64,000 bases of DNA from CAYRJD01 sp965205925 (GCA_965205925.1 OZ242183.1:186001-250000), one strand, 5' to 3'. Positions 34,407-43,600 are shown, counted from the first letter of the stretch. Numbers and translations: made by a program. Notes: generated by a model not told the origin, from the sequence alone.

Positions 34407-36065
34407 ATGAGTTCACCGCTGCTGGTCGTCGAAAAAGGCGCAGCACAACACAAACAGATTCGCTTTATCGGCATGGGCTACGCACTTGCCATAGCGATCT
34501 TGATCCCGATGGTGCTGGAACCATTCGAGATCGGCAAGATGAATCGCGCTCTAGTAATGAGCGTGGCTATCTTGGCGGTCAACCTGGTCGTCGGCTTCAA
34601 CGGCATGCTCGCACTCGGGCACTCGGCGTTTATGGGCGTCGGAGCGTTTGTAACTGCTTCGATGATCCAAGACGAAGGCTGGGATTACTGGATGATTATC
34701 CCAGTAGTGCTGGCAGTCGGCTTCGTGCTCGGGATAGTCGTTGGCCTGCCGGCCTTACGAGTCAAAGGCTTATATTTGGCCTTAGTCACTATCGCCCAAG
34801 CGGCCGTATTTCCGACGCTTGTGAACATAGACGAACTGGGAATCGCCGCACGAACGGGTGGTCCGAATGGTCGTGACGTTACTGAAGAGGTTGATCGGCC
34901 GGGTTTCTTGGAGTGGCTACCTGGCGTAGACGGGGCACGCGGGGCCAACGCCTACCGCTACTGGCTCTTGTTGCTGATGACGATCATCGTTCTGGTGCTG
35001 GTTCGAAATATCTTGCGTTCTCGCCCCGGTCGAGCAGTTATCGCTATCCGCGATAATGAAGCCGGCGCTGCTGTTTACGGCGTCAACTTGCCGATTTACC
35101 GCACAACAAACTTCGCGCTCAGTTCTGCACTGGGATCACTAGCTGGCCTGATGTGGTGTCTAGACAAAGACTTCGTAGCCGGCCAAGACTTCACATTCTT
35201 ATTGGCAATAGATCTGATTATCGGCTTGGTGATCGGTGGTGTTGCGACTTTGCAAGGATCACTGCTAGGTGGGTTGTTTGTGGTGTGGGTACGAGACCTA
35301 ACCAAACGAATATCTATTCCACTGGGCTTCTATTCCCTTGACGGCGACGGTCCCCTATCCGCCGCCATTTTCGGACTTATTCTGATTCTGTTCACCTTCT
35401 TTGCCCCTGGTGGTATCGCTTCAATGATTACCGGGGTGCAAAATAAGATTCTCCGTGTAATCCCGTTGACACCTGACGGAGATCCGATTGCATCGGCTGC
35501 CGATAGTGATCCAGGACCCTCCTCCAGGCGTCATGTGTGGGCAATACGGTTTGCACTCATTGGTCCCGTAGCTCTTCTCCTCGGCTGGTTGCTAACCAAC
35601 ATCGACAACCTCATAGTCGGTGTGATTGCTTTCGGACTCCGATTTTCCATCGTGATTCTCGCACCAGTTGCAGTGTTTGTGGGGGCAAATGAATGGCGCG
35701 CTGCGCGTGCTGGCAAACGTGGCGACGCTGAACAATCGCAGGTGGCTGAAACGCGTGGCCGAACCGCTGCGATTGTCGGGATTTTGAGTTTCGCCTACTT
35801 CCAGACATATGCGCTCAACGTTGCTCTGATGTCGCATCACGCCGGCCATCTGGCTCGTGAAACCGGAGACACCTCTACTACACCCATCGACGTGGGCTGG
35901 TGGCTGTTCTTCTATGGCAGTCAGACAAACTTAGCGATAGTGCTGAGCGTTATCAGTGTGCTAGCCACGCTGATAATTGGACAACGACTGTTTCTGCAGG
36001 GCGATGGCAGCACCGTGATGGGGCCTAGCGGCACCGAGACTGCTATGGAAGAAGCCAGCAACTAA
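34407..36065 (+). CDS. livM: Branched-chain amino acid ABC transporter permease LivM with extra C-terminal membrane domain
   Basis: 552 residues, versus the usual 300-420 for LivM. Residues 20-345 are a complete LivM core: LAVNLVVGFNGMLALGHSAFMGVGAFV, VGLPALRVKGLYLALVTIAQA, RSRPGRAVIAIRDNEAGAAVYGVNL and FTFFAPGGIASM. About 200 further residues contain a charged linker and roughly four to five more helices (for example PVALLLGWLLTNIDNLIVGVIA and LAIVLSVISVLATLIIG). I do not recognise this added domain. GAGGAG lies upstream of the ATG. Confidence 0.9.
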   Translation: MSSPLLVVEKGAAQHKQIRFIGMGYALAIAILIPMVLEPFEIGKMNRALVMSVAILAVNLVVGFNGMLALGHSAFMGVGAFVTASMIQDEGWDYWMIIPVVLAVGFVLGIVVGLPALRVKGLYLALVTIAQAAVFPTLVNIDELGIAARTGGPNGRDVTEEVDRPGFLEWLPGVDGARGANAYRYWLLLLMTIIVLVLVRNILRSRPGRAVIAIRDNEAGAAVYGVNLPIYRTTNFALSSALGSLAGLMWCLDKDFVAGQDFTFLLAIDLIIGLVIGGVATLQGSLLGGLFVVWVRDLTKRISIPLGFYSLDGDGPLSAAIFGLILILFTFFAPGGIASMITGVQNKILRVIPLTPDGDPIASAADSDPGPSSRRHVWAIRFALIGPVALLLGWLLTNIDNLIVGVIAFGLRFSIVILAPVAVFVGANEWRAARAGKRGDAEQSQVAETRGRTAAIVGILSFAYFQTYALNVALMSHHAGHLARETGDTSTTPIDVGWWLFFYGSQTNLAIVLSVISVLATLIIGQRLFLQGDGSTVMGPSGTETAMEEASN

Positions 36066-36125
36066 ATCGGTTAACAATTTGGCTGCCGCCGCCGCTGGTC
36101 GGTCAGCTAACACCAACGGGTAGGT

Positions 36126-37073
36126 ATGGACTGGTCATTGCTGTTGCAGCGCATCTTTGATGCACTGCTTAACGGTGCCATCTATTCGTCACTGGCCCTG
36201 GCGTTAGTAATCATCTACCGCTCAACTGGCCTGCTTAATTTTGCGCAAGGCGAGATGGCCACCTTCAGTGCCTACATCGCCTTTGTACTGCTGATTGGCC
36301 CTGCACCAGGGCTAAAGGGTGGCGGCATTGCGGATTTGATACCTGGCGTGCCATTGTCGGTACCACTTGCTCTGATAGCCGCTGTGCTCTTTGGAACGCT
36401 GGCAGGAGCATTCACAGAACGTGTGATGATTCAACCGTTGGGAGATGCACCCGAGCTGGCTCTGGTGAACGTAACCATTGGACTGCTGCTGGGAATAAAC
36501 GCTCTCACCGCAGCACTTTGGGGCACCGGCCCACGCTTGTTCCCAGCAGTATTCCCGGCTGATCCTGACGATTTCATCGGCATAGCCGGTGCACGCCTGC
36601 GGTTCTCCACCATAGGCACTTGGTTAACGCTGGCTTTGCTGTTGACATTGCTACTGCTGCTGCTGAGATACACCAAGATTGGACTGGCATTTAGAGCTGT
36701 CTCAAGCGACAAGCACAGCTCCGAGCTGCTAGGCCTACGTGCCAACCGCATCCTGACCGTCGGCTGGGCGTTGGCTGCTGCGCTTGGAGCACTCGCTGCC
36801 ACCCTCAGTGCAAACACGGTTCTGCTTGAACCAAATCTGATGTTGCGGGTGCTCATATACGCCTTTGCGGCTGCCACTCTCGGTGGTCTGGACTCACCAA
36901 AGGGAGCTTTAGTTGGCGGGTTGATAGTTGGGTTGAGTGAAACCTTGATCCCGGCATACGTACCGTTTATCGGCTTTGAGCTAAGCGTTGTTCCGCCCTT
37001 GCTGGCGATGGTGGTTGTGCTGTTTGTGCGGCCATCAGGACTGTTCGGCACTGCTCGACTGGAGCGTGTGTGA
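36126..37073 (+). CDS. Branched-chain amino acid ABC transporter permease LivH (second copy)
   Basis: 315 residues, LivH family: LLNGAIYSSLALALVIIYRSTGLLNFAQGEMATFSAY, FTERVMIQPL, AVSSDKHSSELLGLRANRILTVGWALAA and LFVRPSGLFGTARL. It is clearly diverged from the first copy, so this is an old paralogue, not a recent duplication. It is coupled to the second LivM: the GTG start of that gene overlaps its TGA. No additional ATPase genes accompany this pair in the window, so it may share LivG and LivF. Confidence 0.91.
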   Translation: MDWSLLLQRIFDALLNGAIYSSLALALVIIYRSTGLLNFAQGEMATFSAYIAFVLLIGPAPGLKGGGIADLIPGVPLSVPLALIAAVLFGTLAGAFTERVMIQPLGDAPELALVNVTIGLLLGINALTAALWGTGPRLFPAVFPADPDDFIGIAGARLRFSTIGTWLTLALLLTLLLLLLRYTKIGLAFRAVSSDKHSSELLGLRANRILTVGWALAAALGALAATLSANTVLLEPNLMLRVLIYAFAAATLGGLDSPKGALVGGLIVGLSETLIPAYVPFIGFELSVVPPLLAMVVVLFVRPSGLFGTARLERV

Positions 37074-38137
37074 CCTCGCTAGACGTCACCTTTGAGCTAG
37101 GAGGCCGTTCACGCCGGCAGCGTGAACCGTGGGAACAACCAACGCGGATTTCGTCATGGGTCTGGGCAGTCACTGCTGCACTTGCGGTCTATCTAGTCGT
37201 GTTGCCCTTTGTTTATAACGTCACACAGCTACGGCAAGTCTCTCAAATAGCTATTTCCGTGTTGGCAGTGCTGGGGGTAAATTTCGCCACCGGCTACGGC
37301 GGAATGATCAGCCTTGGTCATGGCGTGTTTGTGGCAGCTGGAGCATTCACCACCGGCTTCTACGTTGACAACTGGTCATTGCCCTGGCTGGTTGCCATCG
37401 TGTTAGGCGCCATTACCGCTGGACTGGTTGGTGCGGTGGTTGCTCTGCCTGCATTGCGTATTCGTGGCATTCATCTGGCATTGGTCACGTTGTGTATAGC
37501 CATCGCGTTTCAGCCGATTGCAAAACGTTTTCCAGCCCTGTCAGGCGGGGTGAGTGGGCGATCGATTGACGCAACCTTTGACGCGCCTGATTGGTGGCCA
37601 GCCGACGGCAGCGCATCTAATGCCTCTTACCGCTACGTGTTTTGCTTGCTGGTGGTTGGCGTCGCCATATTGCTCACCTGGAACGTCATCAACTCACGAG
37701 TCGGTCGTTCAATACAGGCGCTGAGAGATGACCCCACCGCGGGAGCGATCTATGGCATCAACTTGGTGAGAACGCGCGTCGCTACCTTCGCTGCTAGCGC
37801 CACCTTGGCAGGATTAGCAGGCGCTTTAGGGGTGGTGTTGGTGCCGTTTGTATCGCAGTCAAACTTTCCGGCACAGGAATCGTTGATTCTCTACGCCACA
37901 GCGGTAATTGGTGGACTGGGACTCATCTGGGGTTCGGTGCTTGGCGTGGTTGCACGGGAGCTGTTGAGTTGGATCGGATCGTTGTTTGCACGCATTGACG
38001 GCCGAGGTGCGGCAAGCGAAATCTTTGACCTGCTTGACGATGAAGCGCTGGTATTCGGATTTGGGCTGATCTTGCTGACTTTCGTGTTTCCACGTGGCCT
38101 AGCTGGACTTTTTGCAAGTCGTAAATCGCGTAGCTAG
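37070..38137 (+). CDS. Branched-chain amino acid ABC transporter permease LivM (second copy)
   Basis: 355 residues, ordinary LivM length without the added domain of the first copy. Motifs: LGVNFATGYGGMISLGHGVFVAAGAFTTGF, VVALPALRIRGIHLALVTLCIA, SRVGRSIQALRDDPTAGAIYGINL and FPRGLAGLF. GTG start overlapping the preceding stop. The first 20 residues are charged. Downstream, 161 bp separate it from the first substrate-binding protein gene. Confidence 0.91.
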   Translation: MTSLDVTFELGGRSRRQREPWEQPTRISSWVWAVTAALAVYLVVLPFVYNVTQLRQVSQIAISVLAVLGVNFATGYGGMISLGHGVFVAAGAFTTGFYVDNWSLPWLVAIVLGAITAGLVGAVVALPALRIRGIHLALVTLCIAIAFQPIAKRFPALSGGVSGRSIDATFDAPDWWPADGSASNASYRYVFCLLVVGVAILLTWNVINSRVGRSIQALRDDPTAGAIYGINLVRTRVATFAASATLAGLAGALGVVLVPFVSQSNFPAQESLILYATAVIGGLGLIWGSVLGVVARELLSWIGSLFARIDGRGAASEIFDLLDDEALVFGFGLILLTFVFPRGLAGLFASRKSRS

Positions 38138-38254
38138 TGCCCGAATAACCGTCAACGGATTTGCTTTACCCCAAAGCAGTTCCCAGAGTGATTCCCACGG
38201 TAATAAAGCCGTAACATCTGCTAGCGCAACCTAAGCAACGCGACTAGCTTTGTT

Positions 38255-38278
38255 TTTGGTCGGTGATCACCGACCAAA
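38255..38278. promoter_or_regulatory. 24-bp perfect palindrome upstream of the first binding-protein gene
   Basis: The inverted repeat is centred on TGATCA with half-site TTTGGTCGGTGA and has no mismatch over 24 bp. It ends 20 bp before the ATG at 38299, just ahead of the AAGGG ribosome site. It could be a repressor operator, or in RNA a 12-bp hairpin that ends or protects a transcript. The second copy of the binding-protein gene lacks it. Confidence 0.6.
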
Positions 38279-38284
38279 GAATTT

Positions 38285-39927
38285 AAGGGAATCTTTTTAT
38301 GACTAAACGACGTCTTTGGCGTCTGCTTGCTTTGTTTTTCGCGTTTTCGCTTGTTGCTGCTGCGTGCGGTAGTGACGATGATGATGCGTCTGACGATGAT
38401 GTAGATACTCAAACAACTGCTGCTACTGATAGCGGTAGTGACGATGACGACATGGATGACGACATGAGTGATTGTGTTGCTTCGTCGCCTACTGGTGTGA
38501 GTGAGGTGGACGTGCCTTCGGTTCCGTCTAATCCTGACCGTTCCACTCTCGATGGCATTTTTGCTGAAGCTGCCGCTAGGCGAGCCAACATTGTTGCTTC
38601 GCTTACGAACGGCATCGCTTCAGGTGAGTTCGGTGTGGATGAGAACTGTGTCTTGAACGGGCCTGGTGGCTTTGAGGTTGACTTGAGCACTTGCCCAGAT
38701 GACTGGGATAACGCGAACGGAATCACTGATTCTGAGATTCGTATCGGTCACACCACTGCTCAGTCAGGCAACTTGGCTGCTTACGGCAATATCGCTCTTG
38801 GTTGGGAGACCTACCTGGATTGGATCAATGAGAACGACCCAGTCCAAGTTGATGGCTCCGATCGTGAGTTAGTGCTACTCGTCAAAGATGACGCTTATGT
38901 CGCTGCTCAAACCATTGAGTTCATTGATGAACTGATCGAATCTGAGAACGTGTTCACGATTACCACGCTTGGTTCACCGAACACGCTGGCTGTATACGAC
39001 AAGCTCAACGATGAATGCATCCCTCAGCCATATGTGATGACCGGTCACCCCGCATGGGGCGATCCTGTGAATCACCCCTGGACTACTGGTCTGCAGCTGG
39101 CTTACTCCACTGAATCAATTCTTTGGGGTAACTGGATTCGCGACAACGTGGACAGCCTTCCAGTCAAGGTTGCTGGTCTAGTTATGGATAACGACTTCGG
39201 TCTTGCCTACGAGCTTGGTTTCGAAGAGTGGGCTGAAGCCAACCCCGATGTTGTAAGCGAATTCGTTCCTGTGCGTCACGACCCCGCAGCACCAACGCTG
39301 ACTAACGAGGTCACCACTATTGCCGCATCAGACCCGGACGTGTTCATCTCAATGACCGCTGGTAACCCATGCCTGCTAGCTATCCAAGAGGTAGACGCAA
39401 GCGGTCTGCTTGACGAGCTAGACGCTGCTTTCACACCTTCAGTGTGTAAAGGCATCGCTGCTTACATGGCGCCCGCAGGTGACTCAGCAGATGACTGGTG
39501 GATCGTCGGTGGCGGCGGAAAAGACTCCACAGACCCAGCGCACATTGAAGAACCGTTCATTCAGTTCCTCAACGACAACCTGGAAGACTCTGGACTCGAC
39601 ACTGCCATTTCGCTATACGGCACCGGCTACAACTACGCCTACCCGCACGCGGAATCACTACGTATCGCTTCGGAACTACCAGGCGGTCTAACCCGCACCA
39701 ACTTCATCCTCGCTGTGCGCTCAACCGAGATTTACCACCCGATGCTCCTCGACGGAATCTCCTTCGCCTCTAACGGCGCAGAAGACTCCTACTTCGTTGA
39801 AGGATCGGACTACAGCCAGTTCGACGCAGGCGAACAAAGCTGGGGCATCGTCGGTGACATCGTTGACGCCAACGGAGAATCACCAAACTGCGCATGGGAC
39901 AAAGACCGAGGCGGCTGCCGCTAGGCA
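38285..39927 (+). repeat. Near-identical 1643-bp block, copy 1
   Basis: It matches 40176-41818 at an offset of 1891 bp. By reading both, I find eight base differences, all between about 39516 and 39874 (copy-1 coordinates). The block begins at the ribosome site and ends 3 bp after the stop codon; sequences outside are unrelated. Confidence 0.95.
38299..39924 (+). CDS. Branched-chain amino acid-type ABC substrate-binding lipoprotein, copy 1
   Basis: 541 residues. A lipoprotein signal peptide (RRLWRLLALFFAFSLVAAAC, Cys near 23) is followed by an acidic Asp/Ser linker (GSDDDDASDDDVDTQ) and about 100 residues before the type I periplasmic-binding domain (DSEIRIGHTTAQSGNLAAYG). It probably captures an amino-acid-like ligand outside the membrane for the Liv permeases. 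The first two thirds use many T-ending codons (GCT, GGT, CGT), as in highly expressed genes. AAGGG lies 8 bases before ATG. See copy 2 for differences. Confidence 0.9.
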   Translation: MTKRRLWRLLALFFAFSLVAAACGSDDDDASDDDVDTQTTAATDSGSDDDDMDDDMSDCVASSPTGVSEVDVPSVPSNPDRSTLDGIFAEAAARRANIVASLTNGIASGEFGVDENCVLNGPGGFEVDLSTCPDDWDNANGITDSEIRIGHTTAQSGNLAAYGNIALGWETYLDWINENDPVQVDGSDRELVLLVKDDAYVAAQTIEFIDELIESENVFTITTLGSPNTLAVYDKLNDECIPQPYVMTGHPAWGDPVNHPWTTGLQLAYSTESILWGNWIRDNVDSLPVKVAGLVMDNDFGLAYELGFEEWAEANPDVVSEFVPVRHDPAAPTLTNEVTTIAASDPDVFISMTAGNPCLLAIQEVDASGLLDELDAAFTPSVCKGIAAYMAPAGDSADDWWIVGGGGKDSTDPAHIEEPFIQFLNDNLEDSGLDTAISLYGTGYNYAYPHAESLRIASELPGGLTRTNFILAVRSTEIYHPMLLDGISFASNGAEDSYFVEGSDYSQFDAGEQSWGIVGDIVDANGESPNCAWDKDRGGCR

Positions 39928-39963
39928 CTAACTCGTAATACGAATAAACCTTCGTCCAACGGG

Positions 39964-39991
39964 CGGGCTGGTCGCACAAGCGGCCAGCCCG
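39964..39991 (+). terminator. Terminator-like hairpin after binding-protein copy 1
   Basis: A 12-bp stem, CGGGCTGGTCGC (39964-39975) with GCGGCCAGCCCG (39980-39991), one G-U pair, loop ACAA. TTGTTCG follows, a weak U run. The rest of 39925-40189 holds no gene. An AT-rich stretch at about 40140-40170, with ATTTATTTATTTGC, probably contains the promoter or 5' leader of copy 2. Confidence 0.7.
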
Positions 39992-40175
39992 TTGTTCGCG
40001 TTCAGGCACATGACCACACATCTGTAACACATCTGTAATACAAGGCCCGCTAACGCGACACAAGCCGGCTAGCGACTACTGAACCGAGAGATTGTCCCGT
40101 AGATTTCCATGGCCGTTGGCAGAATCTTTGTCAGCGTCTTATTACATTTATTTATTTGCAATTTTGCAATCCTGA

Positions 40176-41818
40176 AAGGGAATCTTTTTATGACTAAACG
40201 ACGTCTTTGGCGTCTGCTTGCTTTGTTTTTCGCGTTTTCGCTTGTTGCTGCTGCGTGCGGTAGTGACGATGATGATGCGTCTGACGATGATGTAGATACT
40301 CAAACAACTGCTGCTACTGATAGCGGTAGTGACGATGACGACATGGATGACGACATGAGTGATTGTGTTGCTTCGTCGCCTACTGGTGTGAGTGAGGTGG
40401 ACGTGCCTTCGGTTCCGTCTAATCCTGACCGTTCCACTCTCGATGGCATTTTTGCTGAAGCTGCCGCTAGGCGAGCCAACATTGTTGCTTCGCTTACGAA
40501 CGGCATCGCTTCAGGTGAGTTCGGTGTGGATGAGAACTGTGTCTTGAACGGGCCTGGTGGCTTTGAGGTTGACTTGAGCACTTGCCCAGATGACTGGGAT
40601 AACGCGAACGGAATCACTGATTCTGAGATTCGTATCGGTCACACCACTGCTCAGTCAGGCAACTTGGCTGCTTACGGCAATATCGCTCTTGGTTGGGAGA
40701 CCTACCTGGATTGGATCAATGAGAACGACCCAGTCCAAGTTGATGGCTCCGATCGTGAGTTAGTGCTACTCGTCAAAGATGACGCTTATGTCGCTGCTCA
40801 AACCATTGAGTTCATTGATGAACTGATCGAATCTGAGAACGTGTTCACGATTACCACGCTTGGTTCACCGAACACGCTGGCTGTATACGACAAGCTCAAC
40901 GATGAATGCATCCCTCAGCCATATGTGATGACCGGTCACCCCGCATGGGGCGATCCTGTGAATCACCCCTGGACTACTGGTCTGCAGCTGGCTTACTCCA
41001 CTGAATCAATTCTTTGGGGTAACTGGATTCGCGACAACGTGGACAGCCTTCCAGTCAAGGTTGCTGGTCTAGTTATGGATAACGACTTCGGTCTTGCCTA
41101 CGAGCTTGGTTTCGAAGAGTGGGCTGAAGCCAACCCCGATGTTGTAAGCGAATTCGTTCCTGTGCGTCACGACCCCGCAGCACCAACGCTGACTAACGAG
41201 GTCACCACTATTGCCGCATCAGACCCGGACGTGTTCATCTCAATGACCGCTGGTAACCCATGCCTGCTAGCTATCCAAGAGGTAGACGCAAGCGGTCTGC
41301 TTGACGAGCTAGACGCTGCTTTCACACCTTCAGTGTGTAAAGGCATCGCTGCTTACATGGCGCCCGCAGGTGACTCAGCAGATGACTGGTGGATCGTCGG
41401 TGGCGGTACTAAAGACTCCACAGACCCATCTCACATTGAAGAACCGTTCATTCAGTTCCTCAACGACAACCTGGAAGACTCTGGACTCGACACTGCCATT
41501 TCGCTATACGGCACCGGCTACAACTACGCCTACCCGCACGCGGAATCACTACGTATCGCTTCGGAACTACCAGGCGGTCTAACCCGCACCAACTTCATCC
41601 TCGCTGTGCGCTCAACCGAGCTTTACCACCCGATGCTCCTCGACGGAATCTCCTTCGCCTCTAACGGCGCAGAAGACTCCTACTTCGTTGAAGGATCGGA
41701 CTACAGCCAGTTCGACGCAGGCGAACAAAGCTGGGGCATCGTCGGTGACATCGTTGACGCCAACGGAGCATCACCAAACTGCGCATGGGACAAAGACCGA
41801 GGCGGCTGCCGCTAGGCA
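40176..41818 (+). repeat. Near-identical 1643-bp block, copy 2
   Basis: Second member of the pair with 38285-39927. The leading boundary is AAGGGAATC at the ribosome site. The trailing boundary is the GCA after the stop codon. Confidence 0.95.
40190..41815 (+). CDS. Branched-chain amino acid-type ABC substrate-binding lipoprotein, copy 2
   Basis: 541 residues from the ATG at 40190, the same start as copy 1. A frame opens 81 bp earlier at 40109, but its extra residues would bury the signal peptide, so I reject it. It differs from copy 1 at five residues only: Gly to Thr in GGGTKDST, Ala to Ser in DPSHIEEP, Ile to Leu in STELYHP, and Glu to Ala in NGASPNC account for four. The remaining base change, in the preceding Gly codon, is silent, so four residue changes are certain. 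All lie in the last third. Confidence 0.9.
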   Translation: MTKRRLWRLLALFFAFSLVAAACGSDDDDASDDDVDTQTTAATDSGSDDDDMDDDMSDCVASSPTGVSEVDVPSVPSNPDRSTLDGIFAEAAARRANIVASLTNGIASGEFGVDENCVLNGPGGFEVDLSTCPDDWDNANGITDSEIRIGHTTAQSGNLAAYGNIALGWETYLDWINENDPVQVDGSDRELVLLVKDDAYVAAQTIEFIDELIESENVFTITTLGSPNTLAVYDKLNDECIPQPYVMTGHPAWGDPVNHPWTTGLQLAYSTESILWGNWIRDNVDSLPVKVAGLVMDNDFGLAYELGFEEWAEANPDVVSEFVPVRHDPAAPTLTNEVTTIAASDPDVFISMTAGNPCLLAIQEVDASGLLDELDAAFTPSVCKGIAAYMAPAGDSADDWWIVGGGTKDSTDPSHIEEPFIQFLNDNLEDSGLDTAISLYGTGYNYAYPHAESLRIASELPGGLTRTNFILAVRSTELYHPMLLDGISFASNGAEDSYFVEGSDYSQFDAGEQSWGIVGDIVDANGASPNCAWDKDRGGCR

Positions 41819-41844
41819 ACCGCTTAGGTAAGTAACTAAGCCTG

Positions 41845-41885
41845 GCTAATTGGTTGGCCGCGATAAAAGCGGTCAACCAATTAGC
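41845..41885 (+). terminator. Strong hairpin after binding-protein copy 2
   Basis: A 17-bp stem with one G-U pair joins GCTAATTGGTTGGCCGC (41845-41861) and GCGGTCAACCAATTAGC (41869-41885), loop GATAAAA. It lies 30 bp after the stop. No long U run follows. It probably ends the Liv transcript just before the DUF3179 gene. Confidence 0.75.
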
Positions 41886-41897
41886 TAGGTTGGTCTC

Positions 41898-43487
41898 TTG
41901 AGCTTGATACTAAAACCGCTGTTAGCTGTCATTGTGCGATTAAGCGCGATGACGCTTGCAGCGGTTTTGTTTTTGGCAGCTTGCTCTAGCAACCCAACTA
42001 CTGACGGTGCTAGCTCCGACACAACCCTCGCTTCTACCGAGCAAACGACGCCGGCAGACGACCCGCCCGAAACACCAGATTTCGTTCCAGACACAGAAGA
42101 TGGGGCACCCTTTCTAGAGCTGGACTTGGAGGGCAAAATCGAAGCTCTGTTAAGTGCCCCGAATACCACGTTCGCCCAAAACGTTGCATCGGAGATGGGG
42201 GTCGATGGGAATGAGCGCTGGGGGCCGTGGTTGTTAGATCTGATGCGTCTAAGTGGATCACAAGGCATCAGCGATTCTGCCGTATGGGCATTTGGACAAG
42301 TCAGCGGTATCGAATCCAGTGGCAACTTCAACGAAGATTTTGTGACCTACGGAACTTGGCTGCGCGGCGAACTGATCGACCCTGGTGAGGGATACTACGA
42401 CTGGAAACGTCGACTGTTTTCCAATCTCATCCAGCCCGAGTACTACGACCTGCTCAGCGAGGTAACCGACCCACTAACGCTGGCTTCTATCCAATGGGGT
42501 GGCGTTCTGCGTGGCGGCATCCCTGAGCTGAACAATCCTGCCAAACTCACTGCGGCACAGGCCAGCTTCATGACCGACGAAGAACTGGTGCTAGGCGTGG
42601 TGATTGACGATCAAGCAGTCGCCTATCCGCTGCGATTTCTGGCACGTCACGAATTCGCCAACGACGTGATCGGTGACATCCCTGTTGCACTTGGCTACTG
42701 CACGTTATGTCGTACGGGACTGATGTTTGACGCCCGAGTGAATGGCCAAGTGCTCACATTTCAATCCTCAGGGCTTTTGCTTGATTCCAACAAGGTGATG
42801 GTTGACAATCAAACCGACTCGTTGTGGCATCACCTAGCGGGCGAAGCCATCTCTGGTCCCATGAAGGGCACCGTCCTTAAGACTTTTCCAATCGTGACTA
42901 CTCGTTGGGCTGACTGGGTGGCAGAAAACCCAGACACCTTGACGCTTGACACGCCCGAGCCGACTTATTTCCTTAACCAACCTGAGCGGCCGCCGATTAC
43001 CTACGACTACACGCCCGGCGCTGCCTATGCCAGCTACTACTCCACCGGAAATCTCTGGTTCCCATCGCTTCCAATAACCGGTCCATTTGACGAAAAAACA
43101 GGCGTAGTTACCTTGTCTCGCCCGGGCGGGAATGTTGCTTTTGACCAGGCTGGGCTGGAACAATCCGAACCTTTTGTGATTGTGCTCGAATCAGATTCAG
43201 AGGGCTCAGAGCAACTAATAGTGGTGCCAAACATCGGCGGAGCACGGATCTACCTGGTTGACCAAGCTGTGACCTCTGACGTACTGGATTCGGCCATTGG
43301 CGCATCTGGCGGCGAGCTGGGATCTGATGCGGTGAGTTCAATTGGTACCGCCAGCGTGACATTGAGCGACGGCAGCGAACATATGCGAGTGGTGTCAGGG
43401 CAGTCGTTCTGGTTTGCTTGGTCCGGCCTGTACCAAAACTCATTAGTTTGGACAGCTGACGGTACTGGCACGGTTCGCCACCCATAA
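41898..43487 (+). CDS. DUF3179 domain lipoprotein
   Basis: 529 residues. The N-terminal signal has a lipobox (LFLAAC, Cys near 29) followed by a Ser/Thr/Pro/Asp-rich linker. The DUF3179 core runs from about 225 to 400: VVIDDQAVAYPLRFLARHEFAND, GYCTLCRTGLMFDARVNG (a C-x2-C pair), SGLLLDSNKVMVD and SLWHHLAGEAISG. The biochemical function of the family is not known to me. The start is uncertain: TTG 41898, GTG 41934 (which gives a shorter, ideal lipoprotein signal beginning RLSAMTLAA) or ATG 41949. It lies directly after the Liv terminator, so it may be expressed separately. Confidence 0.85.
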   Translation: MSLILKPLLAVIVRLSAMTLAAVLFLAACSSNPTTDGASSDTTLASTEQTTPADDPPETPDFVPDTEDGAPFLELDLEGKIEALLSAPNTTFAQNVASEMGVDGNERWGPWLLDLMRLSGSQGISDSAVWAFGQVSGIESSGNFNEDFVTYGTWLRGELIDPGEGYYDWKRRLFSNLIQPEYYDLLSEVTDPLTLASIQWGGVLRGGIPELNNPAKLTAAQASFMTDEELVLGVVIDDQAVAYPLRFLARHEFANDVIGDIPVALGYCTLCRTGLMFDARVNGQVLTFQSSGLLLDSNKVMVDNQTDSLWHHLAGEAISGPMKGTVLKTFPIVTTRWADWVAENPDTLTLDTPEPTYFLNQPERPPITYDYTPGAAYASYYSTGNLWFPSLPITGPFDEKTGVVTLSRPGGNVAFDQAGLEQSEPFVIVLESDSEGSEQLIVVPNIGGARIYLVDQAVTSDVLDSAIGASGGELGSDAVSSIGTASVTLSDGSEHMRVVSGQSFWFAWSGLYQNSLVWTADGTGTVRHP

Positions 43488-43600
43488 AGCTTGCCGCTGC
43501 GCTATTGCAGCTCGCTAACCAAAGCAAGCCAGGCGGGTTTCAAGCCGTCAGTATGCTGGCAGGCTGCTCGGCATTGTTAATCAGCTTGCTGATCCTTGCT

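Noticed and set aside
36431..37051. 206-codon minus-strand frame
   Set aside because: Antisense to the second livH and without recognisable motifs; explained by codon bias of the membrane protein.
40109..40189. N-terminal extension of binding-protein copy 2
   Set aside because: The upstream residues have no counterpart in copy 1, and the ribosome site and signal peptide point to the ATG at 40190.
38285..41818. Composite transposon or insertion element carrying the duplicated gene
   Set aside because: No transposase, terminal inverted repeat or target-site duplication flanks either copy. The repeated block is limited to the gene itself.
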